44,775 nucleotides of DNA from Acetobacteraceae bacterium (GCA_022842185.1 JALHQB010000043.1:1-44775), one strand, 5' to 3'. Shown: positions 25,339-33,883, counted from the stretch's first letter. Notes: generated from the letters alone by a model not told the origin. Numbers and translations: made by a program.

Positions 25339-27984
25339 ATGTTGCACTGCACAATGCCCGATTTCCTCAACCTCGCACCGCGTGGCGGCTTTCGCACCGC
25401 CGCCCTGTTCCGCCCCGCCAGCCTCGTGCTGGTCATGGATGCAGAGGGTGCGGACGCGGCGATCCTTGCCCGCAACATCGCCGCCGGTGGCTTCCAAGGA
25501 CGGCTGATGGCGGTGGGTGGCGCACCCGACGGATTCGAATCCTTCCCCGAAATCGCTGCGCTGCCGATCACGCCCGACCTCGCCGTGCTGTGCCTGCCGC
25601 CGGCGCTGTTGGAACCGGCGATGGCCGCGCTGGCCGCGCGCGGCTGCCACGCCGGCGTCGTGACCGGCTCCACGCCGGACCTTGCAGGCATCGAACGGCG
25701 CAGCGGGATGCGCGCCTTCGGCCAAGGGTCCTTCGGCATTGCGGTGCCGGGGATCGGGCTGAACGCCACCCTGTCGCACATCCCGATCGCCAAGGGGCGG
25801 CTCGCGCTGGTCACGCAATCCTCAGCCATCGCCCGCGCCGTGTTGGATTGGGCGGGAGCGGAGGCGGTGGGCTTCAGCCATGTGGTCGGCATCGGCGGCA
25901 ACCAGGGCCAGGGCTTCGCCGGGGTGCTGGATTGGCTGGCGCGGGATCCGGGCACCGGGGCGATCCTCCTCGACATGCGCTGGATCAAGAACCGGCGGCT
26001 GTTCATCTCCGCCGCCCGTGCCGCCGCGCGCACGCGGCCGGTGGTCGCCATCCGGGCCGGCGGGCGGTCGGCGGATGCCTCGGGCCAGGCGGATGCGGTC
26101 ATGGAAGCGGCCCTGCGCCGCGCCGGGGTGCTGCGCGTCGCGGGGCTTGAGGATTTGCTCTCGGCCGCCGAGACGCTGGCGCGTGTGCGGGTGTCCCCCC
26201 GGCCGCTCGCCGGCGCGGGGGACCGGATCGCGGTGGTGACCAACGGGATCGGGCTGGGCAGCCTGGCGTCGGATGCCGCCCTCGCCGGGGGCGGGCGGCT
26301 TGCTGAGATCAGCGACGAGGCGCTGGCGGCCATCGCCCTCGGCCTGCCGGCGGGCTGGTCCGGGCGCAACCCGCTCTCCCTCGGGCATGGCTCGGCGATC
26401 CGGCTGGGGGAGGCCGCGGCCATGCTCGCCGGCCTGCCCGGCGTCGACACCGTCGTGGCGCTGCATGCGCCGGAACCCGATGGCAGCCCCGATGTGGTAC
26501 GGGAGAATTTGGCAGCGGCGGTGAAATCGAGCCGCGGCGCGCCGATCCTGGTGGGCTGGCCCGGCCAGGCGACGGCCGGCGTCCAGCGCGTCCGGCTGGC
26601 CGAGGCCGGCGTCGCCGTCTTCCCGACGCCCGAGGCCGCCGTGCGCGGTGCGCTGCACCTCGCGCAGGACCGCCGCAACCGTGCCGCGGCGGCGGAACTG
26701 CCGGCGCGCGCGGTGCTGGACCTGGCGCCGGATCGGATTCGGGTCATGCGAATCTTCGCCGCCGCCCGCGCCGCCGGCCGGCGCGAATTGATCGAGGAGG
26801 AAGCGCTGGCGGTCCTCGCCGCCTATGGCATCCCGACCGTGCCGGGGCGCGCGGTGTCCGGCCCGCAGGAAGCGGCCGATGCGGCGGTGATGCTCGGCTT
26901 CCCGGTGGTGCTGAAGATCCTCAGCCCGGACATCCCGCGCAAGACGGAGGTGGGGGGCCTGGTGCTCGGACTGGGCAGTGCGGCGGCCGTGCGCGCGGCG
27001 GCCGAGGCGATGGCCGCACGGATCGCCGCGGCCCGGCCCGATGCGCGCGTGACCGGATTTCTCGTGCAGCGTCAGGCGGGGCGGGCGCAGGAACTGCGTC
27101 TTCGGCTGGCCGATGATGCGATGTTCGGCCCGTGGATTTCCTTCGGCCGGGGCGGGACGGCGGCGGAAATCGACCCTGACGACGGGTTCGACCTGCCGCC
27201 GCTGAACCTGGCTCTGGCCCATGGGCTGATCCGCCAGACCCGGACGGCCCGGCTGCTGGCCGGGTGGCGCGACCATCCGCCGGCCAATATACCGGCGATA
27301 GCCGATGCGCTGGTGCGGTTGTCGCAGATCGCGGTGGATTTTCCGGAGATCGAATCCTGCGGAATCAATCCCTTGGTGGCGGATGCTGAAGGTGTGCTTG
27401 CGTTGGATGCCGCGCTGATGCTGCGGCCCGTTGGGCAGGTTTCACTGCTGGCCATCCCACCCTATCCGGCCGAACTGGCCCGGACGTGGCGTAGCCCGGA
27501 TGGCCGCACGGTGCTGGTGCGCCCGATCCGGCCGGAGGATGCCGCCGCCCATGCCGAGGCCTTCCGGCGGCTGACCGCCGAGGATGTGCGCTACCGCTTC
27601 TTCTCGGCCATGACGGAGCTCAGCGCCGCGCAGATCGCCCGGATGACGCAGATCGATTACGACCGGGAAATGGCCTTTGTCGCGGTCGCGCCCGGCGAAG
27701 GCGGGGCGGACCTGACGGTGGGCGTGGCGCGGCTGATCCGCGAACCGGGGGCCGCGCGTGGCGAATTCGCGGTCGTCATCGATCCGGTCTGGAAAGGCCA
27801 GGGCCTGGCCCGGCACATGATGGAGCGGCTGTTCGACTGGGGCCGCGCGGTCGGCATGACGGATATCGTGGGCCAGGTGCTGGTGGACAACCGGCCGATG
27901 CTCGGCTTCGTGCGCGCGCTGGGCTTCGTGCTGCAGGTGAGCGAGGAGGATCGCGACGTGATGGAGGTGCGGAAAATCCTCTGA
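25339..27984 (+). CDS. Pat/YfiQ-type protein lysine acetyltransferase (acyl-CoA synthetase-like fused to GNAT)
   Basis: 881-aa fusion. Its N-terminal 700 residues resemble ADP-forming acetyl-CoA synthetase: a CoA-binding Rossmann domain (about 10-130), succinyl-CoA-ligase-like domains (about 140-450) and an ATP-grasp domain (about 480-700). A GNAT acetyltransferase domain (about 725-881) follows, with the acetyl-CoA loop in VWKGQGLARHMM. Such enzymes acetylate lysines of metabolic enzymes, classically acetyl-CoA synthetase. The loop carrying the phosphorylated histidine in active synthetases (around SHTGAL) is missing here; the protein reads GGRSADASGQADAV instead. The synthetase half is therefore probably regulatory. 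Start is uncertain: ATG 25339 or ATG 25354; neither has a clear ribosome site. Confidence 0.88.
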   Translation: MLHCTMPDFLNLAPRGGFRTAALFRPASLVLVMDAEGADAAILARNIAAGGFQGRLMAVGGAPDGFESFPEIAALPITPDLAVLCLPPALLEPAMAALAARGCHAGVVTGSTPDLAGIERRSGMRAFGQGSFGIAVPGIGLNATLSHIPIAKGRLALVTQSSAIARAVLDWAGAEAVGFSHVVGIGGNQGQGFAGVLDWLARDPGTGAILLDMRWIKNRRLFISAARAAARTRPVVAIRAGGRSADASGQADAVMEAALRRAGVLRVAGLEDLLSAAETLARVRVSPRPLAGAGDRIAVVTNGIGLGSLASDAALAGGGRLAEISDEALAAIALGLPAGWSGRNPLSLGHGSAIRLGEAAAMLAGLPGVDTVVALHAPEPDGSPDVVRENLAAAVKSSRGAPILVGWPGQATAGVQRVRLAEAGVAVFPTPEAAVRGALHLAQDRRNRAAAAELPARAVLDLAPDRIRVMRIFAAARAAGRRELIEEEALAVLAAYGIPTVPGRAVSGPQEAADAAVMLGFPVVLKILSPDIPRKTEVGGLVLGLGSAAAVRAAAEAMAARIAAARPDARVTGFLVQRQAGRAQELRLRLADDAMFGPWISFGRGGTAAEIDPDDGFDLPPLNLALAHGLIRQTRTARLLAGWRDHPPANIPAIADALVRLSQIAVDFPEIESCGINPLVADAEGVLALDAALMLRPVGQVSLLAIPPYPAELARTWRSPDGRTVLVRPIRPEDAAAHAEAFRRLTAEDVRYRFFSAMTELSAAQIARMTQIDYDREMAFVAVAPGEGGADLTVGVARLIREPGAARGEFAVVIDPVWKGQGLARHMMERLFDWGRAVGMTDIVGQVLVDNRPMLGFVRALGFVLQVSEEDRDVMEVRKIL
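25342..25354. promoter_or_regulatory. Possible operator TTGCACTGCACAA at the acetyltransferase start
   Basis: A TGCA-C-TGCA inverted repeat with TT and CAA flanks, lying between the two candidate start codons of the next gene. It resembles TGC-rich sites recognised by PhaR-type regulators of polyhydroxybutyrate metabolism, but a single site by eye is weak evidence. Confidence 0.25.
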
Positions 27985-28020
27985 TGCCAGGGGCAAGGCG
28001 TCTGCCGCCCCCGCCGACGC

Positions 28021-28064
28021 CTAGAGAAGGTCGCGTCTGACTGGAATCAGTCAGGCGCGTGAAG
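28021..28064 (-). repeat. Palindromic intergenic element, copy 6
   Basis: Reverse-oriented CTAGAGAAGG TCGCGTCTGACTG-GAAT-CAGTCAGGCGCGTGAAG (split here for readability), one base change in the left arm giving a possible wobble pair. It fills the junction between the convergent acetyltransferase and XRE genes. A GCTCTA nearby (28071-28076) carries the XRE stop codon. Confidence 0.9.
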
Positions 28065-28073
28065 TTGCTGGCT

Positions 28074-28952
28074 CTAAGCCACGCCGTGCACCCGGATCAG
28101 TTCCCGCAGCCGCGTCGCCGCCTCGCTGCCCTTCGTCGCGTCCCGCCACGCCGCTTCGGCGATGCGTTGATGCGTGCCCACCGCCTCATCCGCCGCGGTG
28201 ATGAAGGCGACGCCGAAGGCGGTGGTGGGGTGGGCGTCGGCCGGGAATGCGCTGCCGACGACATTGGCCCGTTCCCGCCCGCGCAGCACCATGAAGGGGC
28301 CGGCGGGTTCCGATCCGGCGATGAGGCCAAGCTGCAGCCCGATCGGCACGGTTTCCATATGCCCGGCGATCGCCTCGGCTTCGGCGCGCGCGGCGATCCG
28401 GCAGCGCATGCGGGCGCGTTCGGACAGCGGCAGCCCCGCGGCGATGCCGTCGGTCAGCATGCGGGTGACGGCGGTTTCGCCCAGCAGGGCGATGATGTTG
28501 GGCTTGCGCGATTGCTGGAGACGTTTGCGCGCCGCAAGCAGGCCCAGCATCTGTTCGACCTGGGTCCTGGCGAGCAGGCGATCCGGGCTGGCTTCGGCAT
28601 GTTCGGTCCAGGCTTCGGCCAGTGCGCCGTCGAAGGCGTCGGTCGAGACCGGGTAGCACAGGCTGCCGCCGACCTGGAGCACCTGGTCGGCCTGTTCCTC
28701 GATCTGGCGGAGCCGTTCCTCGAAGGCGGCAGGGCGGCCGAAATACTCGACACCGATGCCCAGCAGCGAAAGCGGGGAGATCTTCAGGAGTTCGGCCAGG
28801 CGGCGGATGGTGTCGAGCTTGATCACCTCGCCTTTTTCGTAACGATAAAGCGCCGCGCGCGACACGCCCAGGCGCGCGGCGATTTCCTCGGCACGAAGGC
28901 CGGATTCAAGACGGTAGGCCCGCAACTGCTGGCCAATTTCGGCGAATCGCAT
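28074..28952 (-). CDS. XRE family transcriptional regulator
   Basis: 292-aa DNA-binding protein. Residues 6-60 form a Cro/CI-type helix-turn-helix (IGQQLRAYRLESGLRAEEIAARLGVSRAALYRYEKG), with the recognition helix near SRAALYRYEKGE. The remaining 230 residues are a ligand or oligomerisation domain that I do not recognise. It contains a basic stretch AARKRLQQSRKPN and MRCRIAARAEAEAI. The N-terminal starts at the ATG at 28952. It is convergent with the acetyltransferase and is not in an operon with glxR, which lies behind it with a hairpin between. An autoregulatory role is possible through the palindrome at 29009. Confidence 0.85.
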   Translation of the reverse strand: MRFAEIGQQLRAYRLESGLRAEEIAARLGVSRAALYRYEKGEVIKLDTIRRLAELLKISPLSLLGIGVEYFGRPAAFEERLRQIEEQADQVLQVGGSLCYPVSTDAFDGALAEAWTEHAEASPDRLLARTQVEQMLGLLAARKRLQQSRKPNIIALLGETAVTRMLTDGIAAGLPLSERARMRCRIAARAEAEAIAGHMETVPIGLQLGLIAGSEPAGPFMVLRGRERANVVGSAFPADAHPTTAFGVAFITAADEAVGTHQRIAEAAWRDATKGSEAATRLRELIRVHGVA

Positions 28953-29008
28953 GACGACCCTCCCGGGTACGGAGAAGCGTCACGATAGCGCCGTCATTCA
29001 CATTTTTC

Positions 29009-29021
29009 GAGACATAATCTC
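29009..29021. promoter_or_regulatory. Possible operator GAGACATAATCTC upstream of the XRE gene
   Basis: GAGA-N5-TCTC inverted repeat in an AT-rich patch 57 bp before the XRE start, where a promoter would be expected. It may be an autoregulation site. Evidence is symmetry and position only. Confidence 0.3.
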
Positions 29022-29112
29022 ACCGGCGCGGATTTGCTTCGTTTTCCGACGTTGCCAACGGTTGCGACGGGGCTGTCAACGTGGCGAAAAACGTGCAGGA
29101 CCCGTGGACATG

Positions 29113-29138
29113 GGCCCGGCGGCGTGTGCCACCGGGCC
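29113..29138 (-). terminator. Hairpin after glxR
   Basis: GGCCCGGCGGC / GCCACCGGGCC, 11-bp arms with one G-U pair in the - strand transcript and a 4-base loop, 6 bp beyond the glxR stop. No T run follows. Confidence 0.55.
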
Positions 29139-29144
29139 GCGCCG

Positions 29145-30029
29145 TCAGGCGTCCTCGGCAACCTTGTGGGCGGCCAGCGTCTCAAGCGCCTTGACCAGTC
29201 CGGAATGGTCCAGCTCTGCCCCGCCGGCCGCGGCGACGGCCGCGAACAATTGCTGCGTCGATGCCGTGTTGGGCAGTGCCACGCCCAGATCCCGCCCGGC
29301 CGACAGCGCCAGGGCCAGGTCCTTCTGGTGCAGCCGGATGCGGAAGCCGGGCGCGAAGGTGCGCTTGATCATTCGCTCGCCATGCAGTTCCAGGATGCGG
29401 GAGGTGGCAAGCCCGCCCATCAGCGCCTGGCGCACCTTGGCCGGGTCCGCACCGGCCTTGGATGCGAAGGTCAGCGCCTCGGCCACCGCCTCGATGGTCA
29501 GGGCCACGATGATCTGGTTGGCGACCTTGCAGGTCTGCCCGGCGCCGGTCGGGCCGACCAGCGTGACGTTCTTGCCCATGGCGTCGAACAGCGGCTTGGC
29601 GCGCGCGAAGGCGGCATCCGACCCGCCAACCATGATGGTCAGGCTGGCCTGCTTGGCGCCGACCTCGCCGCCGGAGACCGGCGCATCGAGGTAGTCGCCG
29701 CCCTTGGCGACGATCTTTTCGGCGAAGGTCTTGGTGGCGGTCGGGCTGATCGACGACATGTCGATCACCAGCGTGCCGGGCTTCAGGCCCTCGGCCACGC
29801 CCTTCACGCCGAACAGCACGGCCTCGACATCGGGGGTGTCGGGCACCATCAGGATGGCGACCTCGGCGGCGGCGGTCGCGGCGGCGATGTCGGCGGCGAC
29901 GGTGAAGGCGGCCCGGTCCTCGGCGGTGAGGCTGGCGCGTTCGACCACCGTGATCTCATGGCCGGCGGCCTTGAGATGCCCGGCCATGGGGCGGCCCATG
30001 ATGCCGAGCCCGATGAAGGCGATTTTCAT
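29145..30029 (-). CDS. glxR: Tartronate semialdehyde reductase (2-hydroxy-3-oxopropionate reductase)
   Basis: 294-aa NAD(P)-dependent beta-hydroxyacid dehydrogenase that reduces tartronate semialdehyde to D-glycerate in glyoxylate assimilation. The dinucleotide loop is GLGIMGRPMAGH at 7-18. The substrate motif DAPVSGGEVGAKQASL lies near 118-133 and the catalytic lysine is in GAGQTCKVANQ near residue 170. The start ATG at 30029 has a GGAGAG ribosome site. A longer in-frame start would add an arginine-rich extension without homology. It is preceded on the same strand by hydroxypyruvate isomerase, the preceding enzyme of the pathway. A general beta-hydroxyacid dehydrogenase activity cannot be excluded. 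Confidence 0.88.
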   Translation of the reverse strand: MKIAFIGLGIMGRPMAGHLKAAGHEITVVERASLTAEDRAAFTVAADIAAATAAAEVAILMVPDTPDVEAVLFGVKGVAEGLKPGTLVIDMSSISPTATKTFAEKIVAKGGDYLDAPVSGGEVGAKQASLTIMVGGSDAAFARAKPLFDAMGKNVTLVGPTGAGQTCKVANQIIVALTIEAVAEALTFASKAGADPAKVRQALMGGLATSRILELHGERMIKRTFAPGFRIRLHQKDLALALSAGRDLGVALPNTASTQQLFAAVAAAGGAELDHSGLVKALETLAAHKVAEDA

Positions 30030-30153
30030 GCGTTTCTCTCCGGTTGCGCGAAAGGGCGTTCTGGACGGCGAGGAATAGCCGCTTCGCAAAGGCGCGGAAA
30101 CCTGCGCCGGCCTGGGGGCGTGTTCGCGTGGTCCGCATCGATAGGACGGGCGG

Positions 30154-30188
30154 GGGCGTCCGACCTCGACGGCGCGGCGCTGACGCCC
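30154..30188 (-). terminator. Inverted repeat after hyi
   Basis: GGGCGTC (30154-30160) and GACGCCC (30182-30188) directly adjoin the hyi stop codon. With 21 bases between the arms it is a weak terminator candidate, and might reduce read-through into glxR. Confidence 0.3.
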
Positions 30189-30968
30189 TCAGCCCTTATA
30201 GGGTTCGAACCACCCCAGGCCGGCCACCGTATCCCCGGCCGGCCGGTACTCGCACCCGATCCAGCCGCGGAAGCCGAGCGCGTCGATCCGGTCGAACACG
30301 AAGGGCCAGTTGACCTCCCCTGTGCCGGGTTCGTGGCGGCCGGGGGTGTCGGCCACCTGCATGTGGGCGATCAGCGGCAGGTGCTTCTCGACCCGCTTGA
30401 CCACGTCGCCCTCGGTGATCTGGCAGTGGTAGAGATCGAACTGCATGCCGAGCTTCTCCGGCCCGACGGCATTGATGATGGCGGCCGCCTGGTCGGTGGT
30501 GTTGAGGAAGAAGCCGGGGATGTCGCGGTGGTTGATCGGTTCGATGATCGGCTTCACGCCGGCCTTGGCGCATTCATCCGCCGCCCAGGCGAGGTTCGCG
30601 CCATAGACCGCCGTCATCGTGTCATGCGCCGCGCCCTCGGGCTTCAGCCCCGCCATGACATGCAGCCGCGGGCATTCCAGCACGGCGCAGTATTCCAGCG
30701 CCTTCGCGATGGCGTCGCGGAATTCCCCCTGGCGGCCGGGCAGGGCGGCCATGCCGCGCTCGCCCTTGGTCCAATCCCCCGGCGGGGCATTGAACAGCAC
30801 CTGGGACAGGCCGTTGTCGCGCAGGCGCGTGGCGATCTCGGCGGCGGGGAAGTCGTAGGGGAACAGGAACTCGACCGCCTTGAACCCCGATTGCGCGGCC
30901 AGCGCGAAGCGGTCGAGGAACGGCACCTCGTTGAACATCATCGACAGGTTCGCAGCGAAGCGAGGCAT
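30189..30968 (-). CDS. hyi: Hydroxypyruvate isomerase
   Basis: 259-aa TIM-barrel isomerase interconverting hydroxypyruvate and tartronate semialdehyde; E. coli Hyi is 258 aa. The family start MPRFAANLSMMFNEVPFLDRF is present. Metal and catalytic regions are PIIEPINHRDIPGFFL near 140, MQFDLYHCQITEGD near 178 and IGCEYRPAGDT near 236. Start ATG at 30968 gives the family N-terminus. Located 159 bp upstream of glxR on the same strand, so the two probably cooperate. Glyoxylate carboligase (gcl) is not in this window. Confidence 0.93.
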   Translation of the reverse strand: MPRFAANLSMMFNEVPFLDRFALAAQSGFKAVEFLFPYDFPAAEIATRLRDNGLSQVLFNAPPGDWTKGERGMAALPGRQGEFRDAIAKALEYCAVLECPRLHVMAGLKPEGAAHDTMTAVYGANLAWAADECAKAGVKPIIEPINHRDIPGFFLNTTDQAAAIINAVGPEKLGMQFDLYHCQITEGDVVKRVEKHLPLIAHMQVADTPGRHEPGTGEVNWPFVFDRIDALGFRGWIGCEYRPAGDTVAGLGWFEPYKG

Positions 30969-31074
30969 TCCGGCATTTCCCCCAAACACGACTGGCGCAG
31001 GACGCTACCGCCGCCCGCCGGCCCGGGCCAGCCCCAGGCTCGCACGGGGCGCGGGATTGGGGCAGAATGGCGCC

Positions 31075-32166
31075 ATGTCCATGGATACCCCGCGCGCCTC
31101 GCGCCTCATTGGAATGGTGGCGCTGGCGGGGCTTGGCGCGGCCAGCCTGCTGGTGCTGCGGCCCTTCATCTCGTCCCTGCTCTGGGCGGTGATCCTCGTC
31201 TTCTCGACCTGGCCGATCTTCATCTTCGTACGGCAGAAGCTGCGCACCACAAGCGGCATCGCGGCGGCCTTGATGGTGGCTGCGCTCTTTGTGCTCATCG
31301 GCCTGCCGATCGTGCTCGCCGCCCCCACCAGCCGCGAGGAGATCGAGGCGCTGCGCGCCAGCCTCGAAGGCCTGATCACCGAAGGGCTGCCGGGCCTCGG
31401 CCGCTGGTTGTCGGGCCTGCCGGTGGTGGGGCCGTGGATCCATGGCTGGATCGGGGATGCGGAATTCGATCTGCTGGGCCTGGCGGGGCTGCTGCGCCCC
31501 TATGCCGGGACGCTGACACAGCAGGCGGTGTCGATCCTGCTTGCCGTGCTGTCGGGGCTGGCGGAATTGCTGCTCGCGATCCTTCTGGCTTTCTTCTTCT
31601 ATCGGGATGGGCCGGCCATGGCGCGGCGGGCCGGGGCGCTGATGCAGCGGCTGGGGGGTGCCACCGGCACGCGCATGATGCTCCTGGCCGCCGATGTGAC
31701 GCGGGGCGTGGTCTGGGGGCTGGTGGGCACGGCAGTCGCCCAGGGCATCCTGGCGGGCGTCGGGCTGGCCATCGCAGGCGTGCCGCAGGCCGTGCTGCTC
31801 GGGGTGGTGACCGGGGTGATCTCCATCTTCCCGGTCGGCGCGCCGCTGATCTGGATCCCGTCCAGCCTGTGGCTGCTGACCCAGGGGCAGACCGGCTGGG
31901 GCATCTTCATGGCGGTCTATGGGGCGCTGGTGATCTCGTCGGTGGACAACATCATCCGTCCCTGGGCGATCGCGCGCGGGGCGAACCTGCCGCTGCTGCT
32001 GACGCTGATGGGCGCGCTCGGCGGCGTCCTGGCCTTCGGTTTCCTCGGGCTGTTCCTGGGGCCGGTGGTGCTGGCTGTGGGTTACACGCTCGTGCTGGAA
32101 TTCGCTGGTGGACCGGCGGAGGCGGAGGCGCCAACCTCTTCCCCCCCACCGCCGGCGGCCCTATAG
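31075..32166 (+). CDS. AI-2E family transporter
   Basis: 363-aa integral membrane protein of the AI-2E (PerM/TqsA) family with about seven to eight helices. The first two are LIGMVALAGLGAASLLVLRPFI and LWAVILVFSTWPIFIF. The family-typical glycine-rich end has GVVTGVISIFPVGAPLIWIP and DNIIRPWAIARG. Members export quorum signals or other small molecules, and some are Na+/H+ antiporters, so substrate is unknown. Start ATG at 31075, with a second ATG 6 bases later equally possible. Divergent from hyi. The TAG stop falls in the loop of a strong hairpin. Confidence 0.9.
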   Translation: MSMDTPRASRLIGMVALAGLGAASLLVLRPFISSLLWAVILVFSTWPIFIFVRQKLRTTSGIAAALMVAALFVLIGLPIVLAAPTSREEIEALRASLEGLITEGLPGLGRWLSGLPVVGPWIHGWIGDAEFDLLGLAGLLRPYAGTLTQQAVSILLAVLSGLAELLLAILLAFFFYRDGPAMARRAGALMQRLGGATGTRMMLLAADVTRGVVWGLVGTAVAQGILAGVGLAIAGVPQAVLLGVVTGVISIFPVGAPLIWIPSSLWLLTQGQTGWGIFMAVYGALVISSVDNIIRPWAIARGANLPLLLTLMGALGGVLAFGFLGLFLGPVVLAVGYTLVLEFAGGPAEAEAPTSSPPPPAAL

Positions 32167-32174
32167 CCGCCGGC
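32151..32174 (+). terminator. Hairpin spanning the AI-2E gene stop codon
   Basis: GCCGGCGGC (32151-32159) and GCCGCCGGC (32166-32174), 9-bp perfect stem with a CCTATA loop. The TAG stop is in the loop and arm. A second perfect hairpin CGGCCC-GAAAT-GGGCCG follows at 32189-32205, before the binding protein gene. Confidence 0.5.
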
Positions 32175-32233
32175 TTCCTGGGGGGTTTCGGCCCGAAATG
32201 GGCCGCGACCGGGGCAACATGGGAGAATGAGGG

Positions 32234-33829
32234 ATGCGTAAGCTGCTGATGGCGGCCGCGCTGGCCGTGGGGCTGGGTGCGGGCATGGCCCCCTGGGATG
32301 CCGATGCGCGCAGCGTGCGCTGGGCCGCGTCCGGCGATCCGAACACGATGGACCCGCACAGCCAGAATGTCGGCACCGTCACAATGGTGCTCCAGCAGAT
32401 CTACGACCCGCTGATCCAGCGCACCCAGGAACTGGGCCTCGCACCGGGCCTGGCCACCCGCTGGGAACAGGTGGAACCCAACCGCTGGCGATTTTGGCTG
32501 CGCCATGGCGTGAAGTTCCATGAAGGCCAGGCCTTCGGGGCCGAGGATGTGGTGTTCTCCATCACCCGCGCGCAGCAGCCGACATCCAACTACGCCATCT
32601 ATGTCGATACGATCGAACGCACGGAGCGGGTCGAACCGCTGGTGGTCGACATCGTCACCCGCGTGCCGGACCCGATCCTGCCGAACAAGATCGCGTCCGT
32701 GTTCATCATGTCCCGCGGCTGGTCCGAGCAGCACAACGCCACCCGCCCGCAGAACACCCGCGCGCGGGAGGAGATGTACACCACCCGCAACACCAACGGC
32801 ACCGGCGCCTTCCGTCTGCAATCGCGCGAACCCGATGTGCGCACCGTGATGGCGCGCAACACCGATTGGTGGGGCTGGGCCGAACCCGCCAGCCGCGAAT
32901 CCAACATCACCGAGATCGTCTATCGCCCGATCTCCTCGGACGCGACGCGCATCGCGGCGCTGCTGTCGGGGGAGGTCGATTTCGTGCTCGACCCGCCCTT
33001 GCAGGATCTCAACCGCCTGCGTGCCGCGCCGAACATCAAGGTGACCGAGGGGCCGGAAGTCCGCACCATCTTCCTGGCGATGGACGTGCATCGGGATGAG
33101 CTGCTGTATTCGGATGTCCGCGGCCGCAATCCGCTGAAGGACCTTCGGGTGCGCCAGGCGCTCTATCACGCCATCGACATCCAGGCGATCCACCGCACCA
33201 CGATGCGTGGCCAGTCGGTGGTGACGGGCACCTTCTTCCCATCCCAGGTCAATGGCTACAGCGCCGAGGAAGACGTCCGCCTGCCCTATGACCAAGCCCG
33301 CGCCCGCGCGCTGCTGACCGAGGCCGGGTATCCGAACGGCTTCGAGATCACGCTCGACTGCCCGAACAATCGCTACATCAATGACGAGCAGATCTGCCAG
33401 GCTGTGGTGGCGATGTGGGCGCGCGTCGGCGTGCGCGCGCGGCTGAACGCGATGCCGCTGGCGCCGTTCTTCGCCAAGATTCAGCGTGACGATACATCCG
33501 TGTACCTGCTGGGCTGGGGCGTGCCGACGCTCGATGCGCTGTATTCCTTCCAGTCGCTGGTGCGTTCGCGTGATGGCGGGCAGGGCAACGGCATCTGGAA
33601 TTACGGGCGGTATTCCAACGCCCGGATGGACCAACTGATCGACATCATGACCAACCAGTCCGGCGAAGCCCGTAACGCCGCGATCCGCGAGGCGCTGCGC
33701 ATCTATCGCGAGGACGTGCCGCACATCCCGCTGCACCACCAGATGATCCCCTGGGCGATGCGGTCCAACTTCACCATCCCGCACATGGCGAACAACCAGC
33801 CGTATTTCCGCTGGGCGCGCATGAACTGA
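32234..33829 (+). CDS. Peptide ABC transporter substrate-binding protein (SBP family 5)
   Basis: 531-aa periplasmic receptor of the dipeptide/oligopeptide/nickel type. Signal peptide MRKLLMAAALAVGLGAGMAP..ADA is cut near residue 25, without a lipobox cysteine. The mature part starts RSVRWAASGDPNTMDPHSQN, the usual family opening. It also has the characteristic RWRFWLRHGVKFHEGQAFGAEDVVFSI and PLKDLRVRQALYHAIDIQAI. Start ATG has GGGAGAATGAGGG just upstream. First gene of a five-gene importer operon. Ligand could be di/tripeptides or gamma-glutamyl compounds, given a gamma-glutamyltransferase gene close to the other end. Confidence 0.93.
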   Translation: MRKLLMAAALAVGLGAGMAPWDADARSVRWAASGDPNTMDPHSQNVGTVTMVLQQIYDPLIQRTQELGLAPGLATRWEQVEPNRWRFWLRHGVKFHEGQAFGAEDVVFSITRAQQPTSNYAIYVDTIERTERVEPLVVDIVTRVPDPILPNKIASVFIMSRGWSEQHNATRPQNTRAREEMYTTRNTNGTGAFRLQSREPDVRTVMARNTDWWGWAEPASRESNITEIVYRPISSDATRIAALLSGEVDFVLDPPLQDLNRLRAAPNIKVTEGPEVRTIFLAMDVHRDELLYSDVRGRNPLKDLRVRQALYHAIDIQAIHRTTMRGQSVVTGTFFPSQVNGYSAEEDVRLPYDQARARALLTEAGYPNGFEITLDCPNNRYINDEQICQAVVAMWARVGVRARLNAMPLAPFFAKIQRDDTSVYLLGWGVPTLDALYSFQSLVRSRDGGQGNGIWNYGRYSNARMDQLIDIMTNQSGEARNAAIREALRIYREDVPHIPLHHQMIPWAMRSNFTIPHMANNQPYFRWARMN

Positions 33830-33883
33830 ACAGCATCGCGGGCGCGGCGGGAAAGCCTGCCGCGCCTGTGACGGAGTTATCGA

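Noticed and set aside
29034..32249. 1071-aa open frame on the + strand across XRE upstream region, glxR, hyi and AI-2E
   Set aside because: Crosses several genes supported on other frames and intergenic hairpins; typical high-GC artefact.
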